Origin: CAYVBN01 sp964538565
Lineage (GTDB): Bacteria; Pseudomonadota; Alphaproteobacteria; Rhizobiales; Xanthobacteraceae
DNA length: 43,091 nucleotides
NCBI GenBank assembly: GCA_964538565.1
Contig: CAZIGW010000303.1
Location: 1-43,091, forward strand
Direction of reading: 5' to 3'
The position numbers were made by a program, and so were the translations under genes. Under the pieces are notes generated by a model that did no database searches, was not told where the DNA came from, and was given only the letters and a program-made list of their open reading frames with translations. Shown here piece by piece: positions 8,173-16,436 of this stretch (its first letter is position 1; each line of letters starts with the position of its first letter).

Positions 8173-10177
8173 GTCCCTGCTCCGGCTGTGCGGGTTGCTG
8201 CGCGGGCGCTTCGTTCGACGCGGGCGGCGGGGTCTGCGGTTGTTGGTTCTGCAGCGCCGCCGAAGACGCGCCCGGCTTGCCGAGCGAGAACACGAGCAGG
8301 GAATTGCCGGCGACGGTGTGCGCCGGCAGATCCTGCATGGCGCCACTGAACCCGAGCGCGCCGTTGCGCACGCGCGGGTCGAGTTCCGCGTTGGCGATCG
8401 CGCCCGGCCAGCCGCCGACGCCGGACAGGATCGCCACGTATTGCATGCCGTCGCTTCCCATGTAGGTGACGGGCTGGCCAATGAAGCCGGAGCCGGCGCG
8501 GAACTGCCACAGTACCTTGCCGCTCTTGGCGTCCGCGGCTTTGAACATGCGGTCCATCGTGCCGTAGAACGCGACGTCGCCGGCGGTCACCAGCGCGCCG
8601 CTCCACACCGGAAACTTCTCCTGGATCGACCACACCTTCCGCCGCTTGACCGGATCCCAGGCCATGAACTCGCCGCGATAGCCGCCGGGGCCGGCGTACA
8701 TGTCGACGGTCGCGCCGACGTAAGGCGTTCCGGCGATGTAGCCCACTTCCGACGTCTTCCAGTTCATGCACAGGTGCTGATGCGGGACGTAGATCAGCTT
8801 GGTACGCGGCGACCAGGCCGAGGGCTGCCAATCCTTGGCACCGGGCGCGGCCGGGCAGACGTCGGTGATCGTCCTGTTCAGCTCCGGCTTCTTGTCGTCG
8901 TTCGGAATGATGCGGCCGGTCTTGAGGTCGACACCCTTGGTGGAATTGACGGTGTCATACGGGTCGGCCGAGATCACCTCGCCGGTCTGGCGGTCGATGA
9001 CGTACATGTAGCCGTTGCGCGCGATATGAACGAGCACCTTGCGGGTGCTGCCGTTGATCGGCAGATCGAGCAGGATGCTCTCGTTGATCTCGTCGTGATC
9101 GAAGAGGTCGTGCGGTGTGAGCTGGTAGGCCCATTTGGCGTGCCCGGTGTCGGGGTCGCGGGCGAAGATCACGGTGGTCCAGAGATTGTCGCCGGGGCGC
9201 TGATTCTCGTTCCAGGGGCCCGGATTGGCCGTGCCGTAGTAGATGAGGTTCAATTCGGGATCGTATTGGATCCAGCCCCAGACGGTCCCGCCGCCGATCT
9301 TCCAGCGGTCGGCCGGCCAGCTCTTCACGCCGAGATCCTTGCCTTGCAGATCCTTGTAGAAAGGCTTGAAATCCGGCCCGATGAGCACATCCGAGTCGGG
9401 CCCGGTGGAATAGGCGCGCCAGGCGATGTTTCCGGTGTTCTCGTCGATCGCGGTGAGCCAGCCCCGCACGCCCAGTTCGCCGCCGCTGTTACCGACCAGA
9501 ACCTTGCCGCGCACCACCAGCGGCGCCATCGTGACGGTCTCGCCCTGGTTGATGTCGCCGAGCTTGGTGTGCCAGAGCTCCTTGCCGGTCCCGGCGTCGA
9601 GCGCCACCGTGTAGTCGTCGAGCGTGTTGAGGAAGATCTTGCCGTTGTCGTAGCCGAGCCCGCGATTGACGACGTCGCAGCAGGCGACTCCCTGTGCGGC
9701 GGGTTCCGGCTTCGGAGAATAGGACCACTTGAGTTCGCCGCTCGTCGCATCAAGCGCGAACACCTGGTTGGGATGCACACCGGAATAGGGCGCAACGACG
9801 TACATCGTGTTGTCGACGATGAGGGGCGCGGCTTCCTGGCCTTTGGCGGCGCCGACCGAGAATGTCCATGCCAGCTTCAACTGACCGACGTTGCTGGCGT
9901 TGATCTGGTCGAGCCCGCTGAAACGCGTGTTGGCGTAGTTCTTCGGCGCCATCACCCATTGCTTGTCATCCTGGCTGAGCGCGTTGAGATCGGTCCGCCC
10001 GGTCGTCGCAGCGCCCGCCTGATCCTGCGCGGCGGCAAGATGCGGGAGGGGGAGGGCGAACAGCAGGATGCCGGCTGCGAACCTGCCTAATCTGAGGAAA
10101 ATTTGGAGCTTGAGGGGGACGGGGAGCCGGAAAGAGGAAGAGGACCTCGGAGACGAGGAAGGCGTGCCTGACGACAT
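8156..10177 (-). CDS. PQQ-dependent alcohol dehydrogenase, XoxF-like, lanthanide type
   Basis: A 673-residue periplasmic quinoprotein of the methanol/ethanol dehydrogenase family that oxidises an alcohol and passes electrons to cytochrome c. Visible are a signal peptide (about 25-50), the vicinal disulfide pair C166-C167, repeated Trp-docking beta-propeller segments, and probable metal ligands E213, N318 and D360 (catalytic Asp). D362 at the +2 position marks lanthanide-dependent enzymes; calcium MxaF enzymes have Ala there. The segment reads PHDLFDHDEIN. The last 30 residues form an unusual Gln/Pro-rich tail. The ATG at 10177 has a GGAG 10 bases upstream; the upstream in-frame start (10258) lacks one. 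Methanol, ethanol or a longer alcohol could be the substrate, and the family clade needs a tree. Confidence 0.9.
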   Translation of the reverse strand: MSSGTPSSSPRSSSSFRLPVPLKLQIFLRLGRFAAGILLFALPLPHLAAAQDQAGAATTGRTDLNALSQDDKQWVMAPKNYANTRFSGLDQINASNVGQLKLAWTFSVGAAKGQEAAPLIVDNTMYVVAPYSGVHPNQVFALDATSGELKWSYSPKPEPAAQGVACCDVVNRGLGYDNGKIFLNTLDDYTVALDAGTGKELWHTKLGDINQGETVTMAPLVVRGKVLVGNSGGELGVRGWLTAIDENTGNIAWRAYSTGPDSDVLIGPDFKPFYKDLQGKDLGVKSWPADRWKIGGGTVWGWIQYDPELNLIYYGTANPGPWNENQRPGDNLWTTVIFARDPDTGHAKWAYQLTPHDLFDHDEINESILLDLPINGSTRKVLVHIARNGYMYVIDRQTGEVISADPYDTVNSTKGVDLKTGRIIPNDDKKPELNRTITDVCPAAPGAKDWQPSAWSPRTKLIYVPHQHLCMNWKTSEVGYIAGTPYVGATVDMYAGPGGYRGEFMAWDPVKRRKVWSIQEKFPVWSGALVTAGDVAFYGTMDRMFKAADAKSGKVLWQFRAGSGFIGQPVTYMGSDGMQYVAILSGVGGWPGAIANAELDPRVRNGALGFSGAMQDLPAHTVAGNSLLVFSLGKPGASSAALQNQQPQTPPPASNEAPAQQPAQPEQGHAGGQ

Positions 10178-10205
10178 TGCAGGGTACTCCGGGTGTCGAG
10201 TGCGT

Positions 10206-10230
10206 AACCGGATTGTTGCTGGCTGGTTCC
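10206..10230 (-). promoter_or_regulatory. Candidate EcfG-type promoter upstream of the PQQ dehydrogenase
   Basis: On the minus strand GGAAC (10230-10226), 16 bases, then GGTT (10209-10206) match the alphaproteobacterial general-stress sigma factor pattern GGAAC-N16/17-cGTT in all but the first -10 base. The -10 lies 29 bases before the ATG. No experimental support; chance occurrence is possible. Confidence 0.3.
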
Positions 10231-10341
10231 CGTCGGGTGTTGGTTTTTCGCACTGCAAAAAGCTCGAACTTCACGCCGCATGGGTCTTGGTGCCTGCCGG
10301 TAGCACGTTGTTTTTCTGCGCGACCGTCCGGCCGGCATCCA

Positions 10342-10797
10342 TCAGCGCGACTGCGTCATCGACCGCGTCATGGTCTGCGGCGCGTTCTCCATCGCCTGTT
10401 TCATGACCTGACGGATCTTGCCGACCTCGTCGGCGCTCACCGGACCGAAGTGATTTCCCCAGTTGTTGCGGATGTAGTCGGAAACAGCGGCAATCTGCTC
10501 GTCCGAGAGCTTGTCGGCGAAGGCCGGCATCTGTCCGCGGCCGACGAGGATCTGCGCCACCACGTACTGATCAAGCGCCAGCATCGGGTCACCCGACAGC
10601 GTCGGTCCGAATCCTCCGGTTCCAAACCCGCCGTGGCAGGCGAAGCACCGGCTCTGATTGTAGACTTCCGCCCCGTTCGGTTTCTGCGCGTCCGCGCCCC
10701 ACGAGACCGTGGCCGCCGCACCAGAGCCAAGTACTCCCAGCAGGAGGAGAGTCGCGGCGAACGCGCGGCGGGGCGGATTCGGCGTCCCTGGATACAT
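10342..10797 (-). CDS. Small secreted cytochrome c, first gene of the dehydrogenase-oxidase run
   Basis: A 151-residue protein with a signal peptide (about 10-35), CFACH at 51-55, and a probable axial Met in GRGQMPAFAD (M90), the standard class I cytochrome c order. The C-terminal 30 residues are charged and Gln/Met-rich. It precedes the PQQ dehydrogenase by 164 bases on the same strand and is the second cytochrome c of the system, so it could be the direct electron acceptor or a dehydrogenase subunit. The ATG at 10797 is supported by GGAG 8-11 bases upstream. The divergent intergenic region carries two adjacent 7-bp direct repeats (CGACAGT, 10861-10874), a possible regulator site. Confidence 0.85.
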   Translation of the reverse strand: MYPGTPNPPRRAFAATLLLLGVLGSGAAATVSWGADAQKPNGAEVYNQSRCFACHGGFGTGGFGPTLSGDPMLALDQYVVAQILVGRGQMPAFADKLSDEQIAAVSDYIRNNWGNHFGPVSADEVGKIRQVMKQAMENAPQTMTRSMTQSR

Positions 10798-11060
10798 GAT
10801 CGTCTCCGCTGCGCCGCTCGGCTTGCGAGAGCCGACGGCGCCCCGGTTCGATTCTCTGCTCGACAGTCGACAGTCCAACAGAGGCCACGCGGACTCGGTT
10901 CCGGCCGAACGGGTGGGGCGGAAGGCTTTTTCTTTCACCGCGCAGCATTCGGAACGCGGCAAAAGTGCAGCGCCGCCTGGAACTCTTGTCACCCTGCATC
11001 GTCATCAGCAAAAGCGGTGCGGGCGCGCGGGGGCAGGCCCGCCCGGCAAAGGAGACCGCC

Positions 11061-11891
11061 ATGCGCGCGCTGCACGTTCAGACCCTTTCAGCATGCGATT
11101 TCGCGGGCCGCGCCGCGGCGATCTTCCGCCGAACTCTGGCGGTCCTGACCGCCTGCGGGGCGGCTGCGCTCGGTCTTCTCGCCGGCCTCTCGGCGGCGGC
11201 CGCGGCAGACTGTCCGATCAGTCACCAGGACCTGCAAAAGGTCCTCAAGGACAGTGTGCAAGCCGGGGCGAGTCCGACCAACGGCGGTCTCGGAAACCAG
11301 GAATGGGGCGCGGTGGTCGATCGCGACGGCCTGATCTGCGCCATCGCATTCAGCGGGAGCAAGCCTGGCGATCAGTGGCCCGGCGGTCGCGCAGTGGCGG
11401 CCGAGAAGGCGAATACCGCGAACGCATTCAGTCTCGACACGTTCGCGTTCTCGACAGCCAATCTGTACGCCGGCGCGCAGCCCGGCGGCATGCTGTTCGG
11501 CATCGTCGAGTCGAGCCCGCCGTCCGCGAGCCTGCTCGCGCAGGGCAATCCTTCGGATTTCGGAAGCGAAGCGGACCCGCTCGTCGGAAAACGTCTCGGC
11601 GGTGTCGTCGTGTTCGGCGGCGGGCTCGCGCTCTACCGTGACAACCACGTCGTCGGCGCGGTCGGGGTCAGCGGCGACACCTCGTGCGCCGACCACAATG
11701 TCGCCTGGCGGGTGCGGAACAAGCTCGGCCTCGACAAGGTGCCGAACGGCGTCAGCCCCAACAGGAACGACGAGATCATCTACGACATCGGGAAGGATGG
11801 AAAGAGCGCGTCCGGCTACGGCCACCCGCGATGTCATCACCAGGAGGCCGAGATCGCCCAGGCGATCGGCTCGGGCCTTGCGGTGCATTGA
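11061..11891 (+). CDS. Secreted GlcG/HbpS-type (DUF336) protein
   Basis: A 276-residue exported protein with a long signal segment (about 25-55, ending AAAAAD). The mature part begins with C-P-I-S and contains an amphipathic helix followed by WGAVVDRDGLICAIAFSG and an Ala-rich helix (RAVAAEKANTANAFS), the layout of the GlcG/HbpS haem-degrading-like family. Members bind haem or small ligands and are often found beside PQQ dehydrogenases; their role there is unsettled. Several Cys (after cleavage, in TSCADHN and near the C-terminus) could form disulfides. The ATG at 11061 has GGAGA 6-10 bases upstream. It is divergent from the cytochrome gene and probably shares the control region 10798-11060. 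Confidence 0.8.
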   Translation: MRALHVQTLSACDFAGRAAAIFRRTLAVLTACGAAALGLLAGLSAAAAADCPISHQDLQKVLKDSVQAGASPTNGGLGNQEWGAVVDRDGLICAIAFSGSKPGDQWPGGRAVAAEKANTANAFSLDTFAFSTANLYAGAQPGGMLFGIVESSPPSASLLAQGNPSDFGSEADPLVGKRLGGVVVFGGGLALYRDNHVVGAVGVSGDTSCADHNVAWRVRNKLGLDKVPNGVSPNRNDEIIYDIGKDGKSASGYGHPRCHHQEAEIAQAIGSGLAVH

Positions 11892-11939
11892 CGGAGCGGT
11901 CTGCCCGGCTTGCGTCCAGGATTCAGACCTGAGTGTTTG

Positions 11940-12330
11940 GCGCGCCTCGCGGCGGCCGCGATCCATATCATGGTCGCGAGCAGATGCTGCGATCCGTCAC
12001 GTGCGCCAGTTCGTGGGGACACGTTCGACATGAAGTGAAACAGGACCGCTCCGAACGTCCAGCGCCATGTGTTGTTGAACATCCACGTGTGGCGACGGCG
12101 GTCGGGATCACCGACAGAACGAACAGAAAGAACAAGAAAGAACAAGGTCGACCAGAGTCCCTGATCGCAGAACAGCGTGCCCTTGATGAAGAACAGCCGG
12201 CAATGCCACAGCGCTCAGATCGCGCGAGGACGGGACTCGTGGTCAGCGCGTTCCACGTCGCTTGCAGCCGGTCGAACGCATAGCCACGCCAGCCGAGCGC
12301 CTCGGGCAGCAACGCCCACGGAGCAGATGT
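11940..12330 (-). pseudogene. Frameshifted CPBP (CAAX protease-like) membrane protein remnant
   Basis: Three minus-strand reading frames, joined in turn, rebuild the end of a CPBP-family intramembrane protease: EALGWRGYAFDRLQATWNAL near 12300, ALWHCRLFFIKGTLF near 12200, and TWMFNNTWRWTFGAVLFH near 12080. Family members normally read EExGWRGYALPRLQ, LWHLPLFFI and W(V/M)FNNTxxS. At least two frameshifts separate these blocks, and the first catalytic Glu pair is now Glu-Ala, so the gene is dead. The N-terminal half cannot be recovered with confidence upstream of about 12330. It marks the start of a gene-poor, decaying stretch. Confidence 0.7.
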
Positions 12331-12747
12331 CGCGCGACGAGGGGCGAGGAGCGCCTCGTTCGCTGACCCGTTCATCGGGGCGGTGCCAGCGGCCCGGATC
12401 GCCCCGATCTGACGAAGGTCAAGGAGCGATCGCTTTCCGGGGAATGCGGGTGCCGTCGGTTCGCCGTCGGGCTGGAACAACGTCGCGGTGATCCGGGTTG
12501 CCACAGACACGCTGCAAACACTTGAGATATTGAAATAAATCCATCCGCTGGCGCCCCGCGAGGCCAGCGGGCCGAAGGCCCGTCGGTCGGGGGAACTCGG
12601 GTCCATGCAGCCTCCCCGCGTCGTGTTCGACAGTCCTTCGAAGAAGGGCGGATGGAAAATGTCTCACGCGGGATTGTCCGGGCTGTCCCGCTTGCGCGAA
12701 ATTCCGATGCACGCTACTCGGAAAGCGGTGGGTGACGGCAGCGCCTT

Positions 12748-12766
12748 GGGAACCGGATGGGTTCCC
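12748..12766. promoter_or_regulatory. Perfect 7-bp inverted repeat upstream of a small ORF
   Basis: GGGAACC and GGTTCCC are separated by GGATG, 33 bases upstream of the ATG at 12799. It could be an operator or a small hairpin in the leader. It also contains GGAAC on both strands, but no matching -10 element follows at the usual distance. Confidence 0.35.
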
Positions 12767-12798
12767 GACGGGTGCGGCGGATAACGGGAGGGGACAGA

Positions 12799-12921
12799 AT
12801 GCGCGAATTCTTTCGCGAGTGGCGAGAGAATTGGACCTTGGTCGATACCATCATGGCGTCGCTGTCAGCGGCGGTGTTCGTCAGCAGCGTGGAACTGACC
12901 GTCCTCAAGATCTTCTTCTGA
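12799..12921 (+). CDS. Small 40-residue protein, possibly membrane-associated, unknown function
   Basis: A short open frame with a good ribosome binding site (GGGAGGGG, 6-13 bases before the ATG). It encodes a charged amphipathic start (MREFFREWRENW), then a hydrophobic segment of about 20 residues (IMASLSAAVFVSSVELTVL) ending in KIFF. The charge pattern, one membrane-length segment and codon use like the neighbouring genes make it look real despite its size. I do not recognise a family. It stands alone between a protease remnant and non-coding sequence, behind a perfect inverted repeat (12748-12766). It could be a small stress or regulatory membrane peptide; this is inference. Confidence 0.5.
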   Translation: MREFFREWRENWTLVDTIMASLSAAVFVSSVELTVLKIFF

Positions 12922-13786
12922 AGCTTCCGAATCCGCGCGCCCGCGCGGTGAATTCGGAGCGGCCGGCATCCATTCGACAGGATTGCGTCTCGGCGGATCG
13001 CGCGCCAGCAGTCCGACCGCGTGCGCTCCGTTCATCCGCGACGAGCCTGTGAACGCGTGGGCCTTGGTGCCGCGCGTTGCGGCCTGAAGGGCTTTGACCC
13101 CGCCGTCGACTTTCCGTCGAGGCGCGCCTTCCGGCACCGAGGCCAGGCCGCTCCCGCGCCGATTGTGCCGCGCCCCCTGCTGCGCCGCTGGAAGCCAAGC
13201 GGGAGCGCCTCGTGAGCCCGGATCCGGCACGTCAGCCGATCGGGTGACGAATTCGTCGCTGCGCCCGGCTATGTCGCGCCCGTCGAACGATGGGGTGCAA
13301 CCATGCGGGATCAGGCGGCGATCACGGCGCGGGCGGGCGGCAGGTTGGGGCGCAGACCTTCCACATCTTCCTCTGCATTGCGAGCGGCCTCGCGCACTTG
13401 AGGCTGTGCGCGTCACGGCACACGCGCGCCGTACGAACGCATCCGACATCGGCCGCTCTCGGCTGAATCTCCGGCGAGCCGATGCGAGCATCGGCGCCTG
13501 CCGGTTGAGCCACCTCAATGAAGTGGCCGTTTCGTGCGGCTTCCTCGATGGGTCGGACGGCAGCCGGACGCGGCACCGTTCGGCCCGGCGGCTCCGGTCT
13601 AATGCCCACCTCCCAGACCGGGGCCGCCTCACGCCTGCTCCGGAGGCGACCTGTCGTTTCGTCTGCATTCACGGGTCCGCTCCCTCATCGCCGTTCGGCC
13701 GGGCTCGCTCGTTGCGTCACGGGTGAGGAAGGCTTTACGTCTTCCTTCTATGATTCCGATTCCCTGACGCACGCGAAGGCGAGACG
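12922..13786. other. Gene-poor stretch with a possible AraC-type regulator remnant
   Basis: No intact gene is recognisable in these 865 bases. On the plus strand about 13500-13560 one frame reads SHLNEVAVSCGFLDGS, which closely resembles the second helix-turn-helix of AraC/XylS regulators (normally EVAxxCGFxDxSxFSRxFRRxFG). The following residues fit the family poorly in every frame, so it is at best a decayed fragment. The rest shows only GC-driven frames. Confidence 0.35.
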
Positions 13787-14527
13787 ATGAAAACGTCCGA
13801 GTGGCGCGCCGATCGTAATCGGCTGGCGCGTGCCCGGCTCGAGAAGGCGCTGCCGACGGTCTTTCCCGCCCCCGTGCTGCTCCGCGCGCTCGCCCGTCCG
13901 CTCGTTCCGCCGACGCCGCGCCTGGCCGTCGACGGCTATTGGCGCGCCCACCCGGTGCGCGCCGACCGTCTGGCGCGCTCGCTCGCGGCGAGAAGCGGGA
14001 CGCCCGAGGGCTGGACGTGGCGTCTGGGCGGCCCCCGCAAGAGCGGTCTTCCGGCGACCTTCCGGGTTCCGCCCTTGCCCTATCGCGAGCGGGCGTTCGC
14101 GCGCGGGCCCGGACATTGTTGCGTGTGCGGCCAGCCGGTCTTTCGCTTCGGCTGGCATGTCGACCTGTGGGACCGCGGTGCCAACCGCAAGGCCGAATGG
14201 CACGCAGCCTGCGTGGTCGCCTGGGAATTCTGGAACGCGCCGAGCGATTACGTGCAGGTGCTCAAGCGGCTGCAGAACCGGCGCTGCGCCAGGAGCGGAA
14301 AGCGCCTGTGGCGGAGCGCTGAGGTCGACCACCGCACGCCCCTGTTCCGCGTATGGCGCGACTTCCGCACGGCGCCATGGCCCGAGTTGCTGGCGTTCTA
14401 GGGCGTGCCCAACCTGCAGGTGATCAATCGCGACGTGCACGCGGAGAAATGCGCCGCCGAGGCGCGATCCCGGCGCAGGCGCCCGGCTGCACCCGAGCCC
14501 GAACTGGCCGAGCCGGCGGGCGATTGA
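13787..14527 (+). pseudogene. HNH-nuclease-like gene interrupted by an in-frame TAG
   Basis: The frame from ATG 13787 encodes 204 residues, then TAG (14399-14401), then 41 more residues in the same frame to TGA at 14525-14527. The upstream part has CCVCGQPV and WHAACVVAWEFW (a Cys/His zinc-like set, about 110-148) and EVDHRTPLF (about 183-191), the Asp-His of an HNH motif. The downstream part begins GVPNLQVINRDVHAEKC, which supplies the Asn and final His. The stop therefore splits the nuclease motif. The context LLAF-stop-GVPNLQ suggests a Trp codon TGG changed to TAG. The product is probably inactive unless the stop is read through. Other parts look undamaged, so the change may be recent. 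Confidence 0.7.
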
Positions 14528-14633
14528 AGCATTTTCGTGCGGGGGATCTTGCTTCGCCCCGGCAAATGCGACCCGTTCGGGTCGTTCAGCACCCTCCGAT
14601 TCCAGCAAATCGGGATGCGCGTCAGGCGCCGCC

Positions 14634-15614
14634 TCAATTCGCCAGCCCGCCGAGGCTCCTGTCGAGCAGGAATTTCTCCGCCGGCGGGGCGATCTTGAAC
14701 ACCGCGCCGTCCTCCGCCATGTCGACGAGCGCCGCGCGCAGACCCTCGATGTTGACCTCGCCGGTCTTCGAGTAGAATTTTCCGTGCACGAAGTAGTCGT
14801 CGTACACGGTCTCGAGGATCGGCATCTCGCGCTTGGTGTATTTGGCCAGGATGCTCAGCGCCTCGCCGCGATTGGCCGGATTCCACAGCCAGGCGTGAGA
14901 GCGCTGGATCACCTCAGATACGCGCTTGCCGGCGCCGCCCTTGGCGGCCCAGTCCTTCTTCACGACGTACAGGATGGTCGGATAGTCGCGCATCTCGGCA
15001 TAGCGCGCGAGCGGCGCCAGGCCCTGGCGGATGGCGACTTCCGCGCTCGGCTGGAACAGCACCGCGGCGCCGATGCCGCCGGCGGCGGATTCGAGCGCGG
15101 CGACCTTGGCGGGAGACGTTCCGGCGGTCATGAAATTGTAGGTGTCGCGCGCAATCCCGTTCTTCTCCATCAGCTTCGACGTCAGCCAGACCTCGCTCGT
15201 GCGCAGCGAGGAGACGCCGATCAGCTTGCCCTTGAGATCGGCGAGCGACTTCACGCCGCGCGCGCCGGTGAGCACCCAGTCGGAGCGGTTGGTCGGCGCC
15301 GACATGGCGGCGAGGATCGTCGCGCCCTGTTCGACCGCCGCCACGAACGTCTCCGGCTGCGACGTTGCGACATGGAAGCCGCCCGACAGCGCCATCTGGA
15401 TCGACTGCGGCGAGGACTGCAGCGGCAAGATGCTCGCGTCGAATCCCGCTTCCTTGTAGAAGCCCTTGTCCGCGGCCACGAATTGGACCCAGTGGATCGA
15501 GTTTCCGAGCACGACGCTGACGTTCAGCGGCTCGGCGGCGCGCAGCAACGCCGGCCGGACGAGGCTGGCAGCGGCGGCCGTGCCGACGAACGCCCTTCGG
15601 GTGATTGTCGTCAT
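14634..15614 (-). CDS. ABC transporter substrate-binding protein (SsuA/THI5-like), first of two
   Basis: A 326-residue exported binding protein of the NMT1/SsuA-like family. The N-terminus TRRAFVGTAAAASLVRPALL has a twin-arginine followed by a hydrophobic stretch, so Tat export is possible. The mature part shows the family order: a short beta-strand then GNSIHWVQFVAADKGFYKEAG, and later SLADLKGKLIGVSS. It is the last gene of the leftward catabolic run, 45 bases after the ATPase gene. Substrates of this family are small organic anions (sulfonates, aromatic acids, pyrimidine precursors); context favours an aromatic acid here, which is inference. Confidence 0.87.
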   Translation of the reverse strand: MTTITRRAFVGTAAAASLVRPALLRAAEPLNVSVVLGNSIHWVQFVAADKGFYKEAGFDASILPLQSSPQSIQMALSGGFHVATSQPETFVAAVEQGATILAAMSAPTNRSDWVLTGARGVKSLADLKGKLIGVSSLRTSEVWLTSKLMEKNGIARDTYNFMTAGTSPAKVAALESAAGGIGAAVLFQPSAEVAIRQGLAPLARYAEMRDYPTILYVVKKDWAAKGGAGKRVSEVIQRSHAWLWNPANRGEALSILAKYTKREMPILETVYDDYFVHGKFYSKTGEVNIEGLRAALVDMAEDGAVFKIAPPAEKFLLDRSLGGLAN

Positions 15615-15659
15615 CGTTTCCTCCTTGGCCTGTTTTGCGCCCGAATCCGAGCGGGCGGA

Positions 15660-16436
15660 TTATTCCGCCAGAATGGCCTGAATGCGGGCGCGGATCGCCT
15701 CGCGCTCCTCGTGGCTCGTCTTTGACTTGAGCATCACATCATACGCGATCTTGGCCGGGCGCTTGAGCACCACGATACGGTCGCCGATCTGCAGCGCCTC
15801 GTTGATCGAATGGGTGATGAAGACGGCCGTTTTTCCGTTCTCGCGCACCAGGTTGACGAACTCCTCGCGCAGGCGCTGACCGGTCATCTCGTCGAGCGCC
15901 GAGAACGGCTCGTCGCACAGGAGGATGCTGGCGTCGGTGGCGAACGCGCGCGCGATGCTCACGCGCTGCCGCATGCCGCCGGAGAGGGCATGCGGATAGT
16001 CGTTCTCGTGCCCGCCGAGGCCGAGACGGGTGAGCCAGCGCTGGGCGACGCGGTGGCGCTCCTGGCGCGGCACGTTGAGCATCTCGAGGCCGAGCTCGAC
16101 GTTGCCGAGCGCGGTGCGCCAGGGCAGCAGGCGGTCGTTCTGAAAGACGATCGCGATCTTGCCGCGCAGCGCCTCGAACTCGCGAAACGGATCACGCCCC
16201 TGCACAAGGACCGAGCCCTCGCTCGGCTCGAGCAGGCCGGCGATCATGTTGAACATCGTCGACTTGCCGCAGCCGGTCTTGCCCAGGATCGCCACCATCT
16301 CGCCGCGGTTGATGTCGAGCACGAGATTGTCGACCGCCCGGAACGAGGATGCGTCGCGGTCGGAGCGGTCGAACGTCTTCGACACGTGGTCGAGATGGAT
16401 CTCGACCGGACCCGGAACGGCGGCGTTCACAGTCAT
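15660..16436 (-). CDS. ABC transporter ATP-binding protein (SsuB/TauB-like)
   Basis: A 258-residue cytoplasmic ATPase with Walker A GKTGCGKST (52-60), Q-loop Gln at 99 (VFQNDRLLPW), signature LSGGMRQR (151-158), Walker B ILLCDEP (171-177) and switch His at 209 (THS). The segment NDRLLPWRTALGNVELGLE is characteristic of nitrate/sulfonate/taurine-type importers. It energises import with the permease upstream, whose stop codon it overlaps by ATGA at 16433-16436. All catalytic motifs are intact. Confidence 0.95.
   Translation of the reverse strand: MTVNAAVPGPVEIHLDHVSKTFDRSDRDASSFRAVDNLVLDINRGEMVAILGKTGCGKSTMFNMIAGLLEPSEGSVLVQGRDPFREFEALRGKIAIVFQNDRLLPWRTALGNVELGLEMLNVPRQERHRVAQRWLTRLGLGGHENDYPHALSGGMRQRVSIARAFATDASILLCDEPFSALDEMTGQRLREEFVNLVRENGKTAVFITHSINEALQIGDRIVVLKRPAKIAYDVMLKSKTSHEEREAIRARIQAILAE

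Noticed and set aside
7937..10090. A 717-residue plus-strand open frame
   Set aside because: It is antisense to the PQQ dehydrogenase, whose motifs are complete; composition is that of a shadow frame.
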